Positions 33,466 through 41,649 of a DNA stretch of 64,000 nt are shown piece after piece. Both the position numbers and the translations under genes were made by a program. The notes beneath the pieces were generated by a model. That model was not told the origin of the DNA. It searched no databases and saw only the letters and a program-made list of their open reading frames with translations. Numbering within the stretch: the stretch's first letter is position 1; each line of letters opens with the position of its first letter. The DNA comes from Planctomycetota bacterium (GTDB taxonomy: Bacteria > Planctomycetota > UBA1135 > JACQFD01), in assembly GCA_016200225.1 (NCBI GenBank), contig JACQFD010000037.1, positions 62,001-126,000 of the forward strand, in the 5' to 3' direction.

Positions 33466-36192
33466 GTGTCACCCGCGAATCGACCGCGACTTTTCTTAAT
33501 CGACGGCACCGCCGCCGCCTATCGCGCGCACTTCGCGTTCGCGCGCACGACGCTCTCGACGAGCGAAGGAAAACCGATCGGCGCAATCTTTGGATTCGCG
33601 ATGACGCTGCGCGCGCTCATTGATAAAGAAAAACCCGATCGATTAATTGTTGCATTCGACGCGGGCGGAGAAACGGAGCGGCATCGTTTACATCCAACTT
33701 ATAAAGCGACGCGCGACGCTCCCGAGGAGGCGTTCTTATCACAATTGCCGATGATCGAACGCATCGCGGCCGGCTACGGCGCGACGGTTTTGAAAGAACG
33801 CGGCATCGAGGCCGACGATATCCTCGGAACGATGGCGCGCCGGGGCGAGGCGGCCGGAATGTTAGTATCTATTGTAACGATGGACAAGGATCTCGCGCAG
33901 CTCGTCAATCCGAACGTTACATTATATATATTACCGAAATTCGGCAACGCGGTGCAGACGCTCGACGAAAAGGCCGTGGAGGAAAAATTCGGCGTGCCGC
34001 CGCGGCAGATGATCGATTATCTCGCGCTCGTCGGAGACACGTCGGACAACATTCCCGGCGCGAAGGGCGTGGGGCCGGTCAACGCGGCGAAATTGTTAAA
34101 AGAATTCGAATCGTGCGACGGCGTCGTCGAGGCCGCGAAAAACGGTAAAATGAAAGCGTCGGCGATCCGGGAGAATATTGTAGCATCCGCCGACGCGGTC
34201 GCGCTCGCAAAACGCCTCGTGACGCTCGATCTCGATGTGCCGCGGTTGCCCGCGATCGCGGACGTGGCTGAGCCCGCGCCCGACGTCGCCGCGCTGCGCG
34301 CGATCTTTAAACAATACGAATTCAATCAATTGTTGCAATCGCTGCCCGTGGAGCCGCCGCCGCCGCACAACGAAACGCGAAATTATCGATTGGTCCGCGA
34401 CGCGGCCGCGTTCGAGGAGTTAATGTTAGAATTGCGCGCGGCGCCGCGGTTCGCCGTCGACACGGAGACGACTGGACTCGACGCGCTGCAGTGCGAAATT
34501 GTAGGAATCTCCTTTTCGACGGCGCCGCTCCAGGCGTGGTACGTGCCGCTCAAGATCGATCCGCCGGTGCTTCCGGGAGCGCGCGACGAGGCGATCGCTA
34601 AATTAAAACCGATTCTCGAAGATCCTACAATAGACAAGATCGGACAAAATACCAAATACGACGCTCTCGTTCTCGGTCAGCTCGGCGTCCGCGTCAGCCC
34701 GATCGCATTCGACACGATGATCGCGAGTTTTTGCATCGCCCCGCACGAACGGGCGCACAATCTCGACGCGCTCGCGCTGCGATACTTCAATTTAACGAAA
34801 ATCCCGACGACCGATTTGATAGGTACGGGAAAAACGCAGACGACGATGGACGCGGCGCCCGTCGAAAAAGTATGCGAATACGCGTGCGAAGACGCGGATG
34901 TTACTTTTAGACTCGCCGACGCGCTCGAACCCGAACTGCGAGCCGCCGGCGCCGAAAGGTTATTTTACGATCTGGAGATGCCGCTCGTCCCGGTGTTGAT
35001 CGACATGGAGCGGCGCGGCGTGAAAATCGACGTTTCGATGTTGCAACAATTGTCGAAAATCCTCGTGGCCGAACAAATCCGCCTCGAACAAGAGATTTAT
35101 AAACTATCCGGCGGGCCGTTTAAAATTAATAGTCCGAAGGAACTCGGAATTATACTATTCGAACGCATGCGGCTGCACGAGGCCGTCGGCCGCAGAAACG
35201 CGCGCAAGACCAAGACCGGCTATTCGACCGACGCGGAAGTCCTCGACGAACTCGCCGCCGTCGCGCCGATCGCCGCGAAAGTATTGGAGTATCGACAGGT
35301 TACAAAATTACAAAACACCTACGTCGAAACGCTGCCCGGACTTGTTAATAAACAAACGGGGCGCGTCCACACGACGTTCCGGCAGACGGTCGCGGCGACG
35401 GGACGCCTTTCGTCGGACAATCCGAATTTGCAAAATATACCGATCCGAACGGCGCTCGGCCGCGAAATCCGCCGCGCGTTCGTCCCCGAGCCGGGTTATT
35501 TATTAATTTCCGCCGATTATTCGCAAATCGAATTGCGTCTTGTCGCGCACTTCAGCGGCGATCCGGTTCTAAAGAATGCGTTCGACCGCGGCGAGGACAT
35601 TCATAAACGAACGGCGTCGGTGGTGTTCAACGTCGCGCCGGATTTTGTAACATCCGAATTGCGATCGCGCGCGAAAGCTATCAATTTTGGCATTATTTAT
35701 GGAATGGGTCCGCAGCGGCTCGCGCGCGAGACCGGAATGACGATTCCGGAGGCAAAAAAATTCATCGATGCTTATTTTGAGCGGTTGCCGCGCGTCCGCG
35801 CATTCCTCGACGAAACCTTACAAAAAGCCGACGCGACGGGATACGCGGAAACGCTCGCGGGGCGCCGTCGCAAAATCCCAGAATTAAAGAGCGAGGAGCC
35901 GCGCGCGCGCGCGAACGCGGAAAACATGGCGGTCAATACGCCCGTGCAGGGTTCCGCGGCGGATATTATTAAAAAGGCAATGATCGATCTCGACGCGGCG
36001 CTCGTCCGCGAGAAAATCGACGGCGGCATGATACTACAAGTGCACGACGAACTCGTCGTCGAAGTGCGCGAGCGCGACGCGGCGAATGCCGAACGCCTCA
36101 TGCGCGAATGCATGGAAAACGCTTATAAATTATCCGTTCCGCTCAAAGTCGACGTCGGCAAAGGCAAGAATTGGATCGAGGCGCACGGGTAG
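33466..36192 (+). CDS. polA: DNA polymerase I
   Basis: 908 residues from GTG 33466. Residues 1-300 form the 5' nuclease (FLIDGTAAAYRAHFAF, VAFDAGGETERH, GDTSDNIPGAKGVGP). The 3'-5' proofreading domain looks active: DTETTGLD near 330, GQNTKYD near 390-400 and YACEDADVTFRL near 470. The polymerase has motif A DYSQIELR near 685, motif B RSRAKAINFGIIYG near 735-748 and motif C QVHDELVVEV near 858. Full length and intact. It acts in Okazaki-fragment processing and repair. It starts 32 bases after the second lipoprotein gene on the same strand. Confidence 0.97.
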   Translation: MSPANRPRLFLIDGTAAAYRAHFAFARTTLSTSEGKPIGAIFGFAMTLRALIDKEKPDRLIVAFDAGGETERHRLHPTYKATRDAPEEAFLSQLPMIERIAAGYGATVLKERGIEADDILGTMARRGEAAGMLVSIVTMDKDLAQLVNPNVTLYILPKFGNAVQTLDEKAVEEKFGVPPRQMIDYLALVGDTSDNIPGAKGVGPVNAAKLLKEFESCDGVVEAAKNGKMKASAIRENIVASADAVALAKRLVTLDLDVPRLPAIADVAEPAPDVAALRAIFKQYEFNQLLQSLPVEPPPPHNETRNYRLVRDAAAFEELMLELRAAPRFAVDTETTGLDALQCEIVGISFSTAPLQAWYVPLKIDPPVLPGARDEAIAKLKPILEDPTIDKIGQNTKYDALVLGQLGVRVSPIAFDTMIASFCIAPHERAHNLDALALRYFNLTKIPTTDLIGTGKTQTTMDAAPVEKVCEYACEDADVTFRLADALEPELRAAGAERLFYDLEMPLVPVLIDMERRGVKIDVSMLQQLSKILVAEQIRLEQEIYKLSGGPFKINSPKELGIILFERMRLHEAVGRRNARKTKTGYSTDAEVLDELAAVAPIAAKVLEYRQVTKLQNTYVETLPGLVNKQTGRVHTTFRQTVAATGRLSSDNPNLQNIPIRTALGREIRRAFVPEPGYLLISADYSQIELRLVAHFSGDPVLKNAFDRGEDIHKRTASVVFNVAPDFVTSELRSRAKAINFGIIYGMGPQRLARETGMTIPEAKKFIDAYFERLPRVRAFLDETLQKADATGYAETLAGRRRKIPELKSEEPRARANAENMAVNTPVQGSAADIIKKAMIDLDAALVREKIDGGMILQVHDELVVEVRERDAANAERLMRECMENAYKLSVPLKVDVGKGKNWIEAHG

Positions 36193-36224
36193 CGGAATCG
36201 GCGGACGCGTGGTAGGGTGCGGCC

Positions 36225-38612
36225 ATGCGAAAACGAACGCATTTTGGTTTTTGTATAATATTCGCCGTCGCCGCCGCGGCCGCGTCGGCGCAGGTTCCGC
36301 CGCGCGCGGACCAATTGGAGGAAATCCCGTTCACGGAAGTCAAAATCAACGACGCGTTCTGGGCTCCGCGGCGCGAAATCAACCGGACGGTGACAATTCC
36401 GCACAGTCTCGAAATGTTAAAACGCGTCGGCGCAATTGATAATTTCGATCTCGCGGCCGCGGGAAAGCGCGAAGGCTACCACGGACCCGTTTATCATGAT
36501 TCGGATTTGATGAAAGCACTCGAGGCCGCGTCCTATTCGCTCGCGGATCATCCCGATCCGGAATTGGAACGAACGCTCGACGCGATCATCGGAACAATGG
36601 CGGCGGCGCAACGAAAGGACGGTTATTTGAATTCATGGTATCTGGTCAACGCGCCCGACAAGATCTTTACCAATCTGCGCGATCATCATGAATTGTATTG
36701 CGCGGGACACATGATCGAAGCGGCCGTTGCGCATTTCCGCGCGACGGGGAAAAAAAGTTTTCTGAACATTGTAACAAAATACGCCGATCTGTTATACGCC
36801 ACATTCGGCGAAGGACCCGGCAAGCGCGCGGGCTACTGCGGCCATCCCGAGATCGAACTCGCGCTCGTGAAATTGTATCGCGCGACCGGCGAAAAGAAGT
36901 ATTTGGATCTGGCGACATTCTTTATAACGCATCGCGGCGAAAAATTCTTCGCAAAAGAACACAAGACGCCGATCGAACAATACGACGGTTCGTATTGGCA
37001 GGATAACATTCCGATTCGCGATCTCAAACAGATCGTTGGCCACGCCGTTCGCGCCGCGTATTTGATGTCCGGCTGCGTCGACGTCGCCGCCGAGACCGGC
37101 GACGCGGCATTATTAAATATGACGCGCCGCGTCTGGAGCAATGCGGTCGATAAGAATCTTTATATTACGGGCGGCATCGGCCCGTCGGCGGGCAACGAGG
37201 GATTCACGTTCGATTACGATCTTCCGAATCAGAGCGCGTATCAGGAAACGTGCGCGTCGGTCGCGCTCGCGCTCTGGAACCACCGGTTTAATTTACTCTT
37301 CGCCGACGCGCGCTACGCGGATCTCGTCGAGCAATCGTTATACAACGGAATTCTCGCCGGCGTTTCGCAGGACGGAAAACGCTTCTTTTATGTCAATCCG
37401 CTCGAAAGCGCCGGCGATCACCACAGATCGGAATGGTTCGATTGCGCCTGCTGTCCGCCAAACGCGATGCGGATGCTCGCGTCGCTCGGAAGTTATATTT
37501 ATGCGAAACGCGGAGACGAATTGTTCGTTAATTTATATGTCATGGGCGGCGTGAAAACGAAACTCGCGTCGGGCACCGTCGCGGTGAGCGTGATGACGGA
37601 ATATCCCGTCGACGGCATCATTATATTAAGGATCACCGAGACGGTTCCCGAACCATGGAGCCTATCGTTGCGCGTTCCGGGTTGGGCCGGGGCGATGCTC
37701 GTCGAGAATGGAACCGAACTCCGCCCCGAGACGAAATCGGGCTATCAAACAATTCGCCGGACGTGGAAAGCCGGCGATTTTGTTGAAATACATATTCCCA
37801 TGGACGTGCGCCGCGTCGAGGCGAACCCCAACGTCGCCGACGACCGCGGCCTTCGCGCGATCGCGCACGGACCGCTCGTTTATTGTATGGAAGCGATCGA
37901 TCAAAAGGCTCCCTTGGAAAATATTTATCTTCCGCTCGAAACCGATTGGATCGTCGAAAACCAGACCGCGCCGTCGCTTCCCGTATTTATGATTCGCGGC
38001 GAGGGGCGGGTCGCGGATTCCGGCCGTTGGAAGTCGGATCTTTACAGAAATTCGACGATTCCGGCAAGCACGCCGGTTCGGCTCATTCCTTATTATGCAT
38101 GGGACAATCGCCAACCCGGCGCGATGCGCGTCTGGCATCCGATCGCCCCTCCCCCGCCGCGCGTCGGCGGTCTCGAAATTTCCGCGAATATTAAATTATC
38201 TTATAAAAGCGACAATTGCGATCCCGAGGGAGTCCGCGACGGCGTCGAACCGAAGAATTCCGGCGAACAGCCGCGTTTGAGTTGTCATTTCTGGCCGCAC
38301 AAAGGCGGCGACGAATGGGTCGAGTATCGATGGCCCGAAACTGCTAAAATAAACGCTTCGCGAGTCTACTGGTTCGACGACACCGGTCGCGGCGAATGCC
38401 GCGTTCCGAAATCGTGGAATCTACAATACCTCGACGGCGAAACGTGGAAACCCGTCGTCGCGAGGGATCCTTATATTATTAAAAAGGACGCGTGGTGTTC
38501 CGTACAATTCGAATCGATCAAAACGCGCGCGCTGCGGCTCAATATTACAATGTCGAACGGCTTCGCCACCGGCATTCACGAATGGAAAGTTGACGAAGCG
38601 AAGGATGAGTAA
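36225..38612 (+). CDS. Secreted GH127 beta-L-arabinofuranosidase-like protein
   Basis: 795 residues with a signal peptide ending ASA-Q near residue 23. The N-terminal part of the catalytic domain is typical of GH127 (DUF1680): FTEVKINDAFWAPRRE, IPHSLEMLKRVG, NLRDHHELYCAGHMIEAAVA. The active site is complete: YQETCASVAL supplies Glu and Cys near 338-341, and CACCPPNAMRM near 407-417 supplies the Cys-Cys pair, one the nucleophile and all coordinating zinc. The C-terminal region is a beta-sandwich plus an extra domain (about 620-795). The family removes terminal beta-L-arabinofuranose. It starts 32 bases after polA. Confidence 0.92.
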   Translation: MRKRTHFGFCIIFAVAAAAASAQVPPRADQLEEIPFTEVKINDAFWAPRREINRTVTIPHSLEMLKRVGAIDNFDLAAAGKREGYHGPVYHDSDLMKALEAASYSLADHPDPELERTLDAIIGTMAAAQRKDGYLNSWYLVNAPDKIFTNLRDHHELYCAGHMIEAAVAHFRATGKKSFLNIVTKYADLLYATFGEGPGKRAGYCGHPEIELALVKLYRATGEKKYLDLATFFITHRGEKFFAKEHKTPIEQYDGSYWQDNIPIRDLKQIVGHAVRAAYLMSGCVDVAAETGDAALLNMTRRVWSNAVDKNLYITGGIGPSAGNEGFTFDYDLPNQSAYQETCASVALALWNHRFNLLFADARYADLVEQSLYNGILAGVSQDGKRFFYVNPLESAGDHHRSEWFDCACCPPNAMRMLASLGSYIYAKRGDELFVNLYVMGGVKTKLASGTVAVSVMTEYPVDGIIILRITETVPEPWSLSLRVPGWAGAMLVENGTELRPETKSGYQTIRRTWKAGDFVEIHIPMDVRRVEANPNVADDRGLRAIAHGPLVYCMEAIDQKAPLENIYLPLETDWIVENQTAPSLPVFMIRGEGRVADSGRWKSDLYRNSTIPASTPVRLIPYYAWDNRQPGAMRVWHPIAPPPPRVGGLEISANIKLSYKSDNCDPEGVRDGVEPKNSGEQPRLSCHFWPHKGGDEWVEYRWPETAKINASRVYWFDDTGRGECRVPKSWNLQYLDGETWKPVVARDPYIIKKDAWCSVQFESIKTRALRLNITMSNGFATGIHEWKVDEAKDE

Positions 38613-38615
38613 TAT

Positions 38616-40034
38616 TTATTTTCCGCGGGAGGCGGGTTCTTCGGGTTCATCATAAGTCGCGGGTGAGGCTTCATTCAAATAGATCACGCCGTCGACGGCC
38701 TCCGTTAAAACACTACGGATCGGCCGCGGTTGAAAAACGTTCGAATTGATAGTATGCGTGCGCAACCAATGCGTTGGCGGCAAAGCGCGAAAGTTCATAA
38801 ACGCGGACGTCAACCCCGCATCGACCATCAATTTTTCGAAAGACTCGCCGTCGCATTGTCCGATGGGAATCGGAGGCTCGTCCCGAGCCTCATAAACGGC
38901 GTACGCGCCGATCCGTGCGCTAATTCCAATTGTATATACTTCCTTTCCATATTTGTTTCGTAAACATTGCGAAGCCGAGCGAAGTCCGATCCATTCATTT
39001 AACTTTTCCGGAGCGCCGTCTTCGCTCCAACGATCGGAATCTGAACCTATGTGAAATCCGCCGACCCAAACGAAGGTCCTGGCATTTGAGTAATAATACC
39101 GTTGGAGCCATTCTGTATTATCCGCCATCGCCGCGTCGCGCGGATTCGTGAAGGATCCGATGGAGGCCGACGCGCTCGCGCGCCGCCCGTACATCCATTC
39201 GAAACTCGAACCCATGTTCGCCGCGAGGCGGCGCAGCAGCTCGAACTCCACCGCGCTCTTCGCTTTTGTAATTAAAGATTCGCGCTCGCGGATCGCTTCA
39301 ACGACGCACCGGATGAGTCTTTCGACACGGTCGAACGATTCCGGCACGCGCTTCTCGATTGTAAGTTTGCCCTGCAATACAATATTTATAAACTTCCAAT
39401 CGTCCGCGCCGAGAGGATCGCCCCCCGTGGATTGAAAGATCGCTTGAAAGTATGGAAGCGCCGGACACACGTCGGATCCGCGTTCTTCATAAAACTTTGA
39501 ATCCATTCCGCAAAATCGCAGCGGCCGTCCGGTTTTCTGTGTATTTAATAAATACTTCCAAAGCGGCTCGAGATCGACGGCGTGACGCCAGGGCGATTGA
39601 AATACTTTCGACTGAAGCATTTCTTCGACGGAGCAGTCCTTCTCCATCTTTCGGCCGAGTTCGATCCCTGTAAACATCGGAGCCTCGAAGGCGAGGACGT
39701 TAAAATTGAGATGTTCGTGCAAATATTTAATAATCCGCGATTTGATAAGATAACTATTTGTGTCGCCGTGGATCTCGCCAAGAACGACGATTTTGGCGTC
39801 CTTCACCGCCTCTCCGATCGGTTTCAGATCGTTCATATTCTCATCATCCGGATCGATCGATTTTAACGAATGCGCTCGCTGGCGGAGATCTTCGAGCAAC
39901 GCGGCGCGCGACGCGGCGGGCATCGACTCCGGTAGCGATTCCGGCCGGGACGCGGGATTGGAAGAAGCGGCGCCTCCCGAATTTCCCGATTGTAATATTA
40001 CAAATAAAAGCGCGACCGCGGCGATTCGGCACAT
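38616..40034 (-). CDS. Secreted erythromycin-esterase-family protein, copy 1
   Basis: 472 residues from ATG 40034, the start that aligns with the neighbouring paralogue (MCRIAAVALLFVILQSGNS). A signal peptide precedes a Ser/Pro-rich spacer and the esterase-like domain: KIVVLGEIHGDTNSY (Glu and His), VLAFEAPMFTGIELG (Glu) and FVWVGGFHIGSDSDRW (His), the conserved positions of the family. Members include macrolide esterases, but most are uncharacterised and secretion is unlike resistance enzymes. The second copy lies 71 bases upstream, same direction; the pair is a tandem duplication. Macrolide resistance should not be assumed. Confidence 0.8.
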   Translation of the reverse strand: MCRIAAVALLFVILQSGNSGGAASSNPASRPESLPESMPAASRAALLEDLRQRAHSLKSIDPDDENMNDLKPIGEAVKDAKIVVLGEIHGDTNSYLIKSRIIKYLHEHLNFNVLAFEAPMFTGIELGRKMEKDCSVEEMLQSKVFQSPWRHAVDLEPLWKYLLNTQKTGRPLRFCGMDSKFYEERGSDVCPALPYFQAIFQSTGGDPLGADDWKFINIVLQGKLTIEKRVPESFDRVERLIRCVVEAIRERESLITKAKSAVEFELLRRLAANMGSSFEWMYGRRASASASIGSFTNPRDAAMADNTEWLQRYYYSNARTFVWVGGFHIGSDSDRWSEDGAPEKLNEWIGLRSASQCLRNKYGKEVYTIGISARIGAYAVYEARDEPPIPIGQCDGESFEKLMVDAGLTSAFMNFRALPPTHWLRTHTINSNVFQPRPIRSVLTEAVDGVIYLNEASPATYDEPEEPASRGK

Positions 40035-40105
40035 TGTGATAGGATACACGAATCCGTTCGCTCGGCAACGTTTAAATTGTGCCGCGCGATCCGGACGAGT
40101 AATGT

Positions 40106-41533
40106 TTATTTTTTTCGCGAGGCGGGTTCTTCGGGCGTTTCAGGTCTGTCGTAATTTGCGGGCGACGCTTCGTCTAAATAAATATATCCGTCGAATGTCG
40201 CCGGTAGCAGGCTACGGATCGGACGTGGATTAATGGCATTCGAATTGATAGAATACTTCCGCAGCCAGTGATCCGCCGGGAGCGCGCGTAAATTTAAGAA
40301 TGCGCACTGAAGGCCCGCCTCGCCTATGAGATTTTCGATCGAGTCGCCATCGCTCGGCCGAAGCGGCGTAATGAAATTATCGTGTCCGATCTTCCCTCGG
40401 CGCGGACCGATTCCGATAATAAATACACCGTCGCCGCATTGATTGCGAAGGCCCTGTCCCAGCGAAACAAGTCCGCTCCAAATATTAAGTTGTTCGGGCG
40501 TTCCGTCCTCGGTCCAATCCTTTGAATCGCAGCCGCAATGCGCGCCGCCCGCCCACACGATGATTTTTGAATTTGGATAATAAACCCGCTGCAGCCACCG
40601 CGTGTTCTCGGCCATCGCGGCGTCGCGTGGATTTGTAAAGTGGCCGAATGAGCCGATTGGATTCCAGTCGCCCATCGAATACCACCATTTCACGAATGGA
40701 TCCATGTTTCCGGCCAACTGTGTTAACAATGCAAATTCCCGCGCCCCAATCTCTCTCGCAATAATCGATTCGCGCGCGCGGAGTTCGTCGCTAATTTTCT
40801 TGTTCAAAGAGTAAATGCGCTGGAATGCCGGCAATTTCCGCTGTTCGTTCTCGACACGTCCCTGAAAAACGTCGTGGGAGAATTTCCATTCTTCGTCGGT
40901 CAGCGGACTCGCGCCGGATTTATCCAAGACTTCGCGGATGTGCGCGAGTCCCTGAGACTCTTCATGGTTGAAACAATTAAATTTGACGTCCATGCCGCAA
41001 AAACGCAGCGGATTTTTTTGTTTTTGTGTATTTAATATATAGGTCCACAATGGCGAAATATCCGTCGCCGAATGCCATGGACCTTCAAATGTATCCGCGT
41101 TTGAAATTTCATCGACCGCGCAACCTTTCTCAATTTTTTTGCCAAGTTCGATTCCCGTGAACATATTCGCCTCGAACGCCAGCACGTCGAATCCGCAGTA
41201 TTTATGAAGATATTTAATGATCCTCGATTTAATTAAATAACAATTCGCTTCATAATGCAATTCCCCCAGCAACACAATTTTAGCATCCTTCACCGCCTCT
41301 CCGATCGGTTTCAGATCGTCCATATTTTCATCATCCGGATCGATCGATTTTAACGAATGCGCGCGCTGGCGGAGATCTTCGATCAACGCGGCGCGCGACG
41401 CGGCGGGCATCGACTCCGGCAGTGATTCGGGGCGCAAATAAGGATTCGAAGCGGGATTGGATGCAACGGCGTTCGGCGAATTTCCCGATTGTAATATTAC
41501 AAATAACAGCGCGACCGCGGCGATTCGGTACAT
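40106..41533 (-). CDS. Secreted erythromycin-esterase-family protein, copy 2
   Basis: 475 residues from ATG 41533 (MYRIAAVALLFVILQSGNS); the longer frame to 41776 only overlaps the opposite-strand ECF gene. It aligns along its whole length with the protein at 38616: the first 100 residues are almost identical, including at the DNA level, and the rest is clearly diverged. Conserved family positions are ILLGELHYEANCY, VLAFEANMFTGIELG and IVWAGGAHCGCDSKDW. It has more Cys than its neighbour. Divergence after an identical signal region suggests duplication followed by specialisation or gene conversion at the 5' end. Confidence 0.8.
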   Translation of the reverse strand: MYRIAAVALLFVILQSGNSPNAVASNPASNPYLRPESLPESMPAASRAALIEDLRQRAHSLKSIDPDDENMDDLKPIGEAVKDAKIVLLGELHYEANCYLIKSRIIKYLHKYCGFDVLAFEANMFTGIELGKKIEKGCAVDEISNADTFEGPWHSATDISPLWTYILNTQKQKNPLRFCGMDVKFNCFNHEESQGLAHIREVLDKSGASPLTDEEWKFSHDVFQGRVENEQRKLPAFQRIYSLNKKISDELRARESIIAREIGAREFALLTQLAGNMDPFVKWWYSMGDWNPIGSFGHFTNPRDAAMAENTRWLQRVYYPNSKIIVWAGGAHCGCDSKDWTEDGTPEQLNIWSGLVSLGQGLRNQCGDGVFIIGIGPRRGKIGHDNFITPLRPSDGDSIENLIGEAGLQCAFLNLRALPADHWLRKYSINSNAINPRPIRSLLPATFDGYIYLDEASPANYDRPETPEEPASRKK

Positions 41534-41649
41534 ATCGCCACAATATACGCCCCGTTCGACGCCGCAACGCTGTAATCGCATCGCGCGCGAATTGAAAATT
41601 TCTTGAGTCCGTTTCCCGGGGGGCGGGGAGAGGTATTCTATAAAACTCC

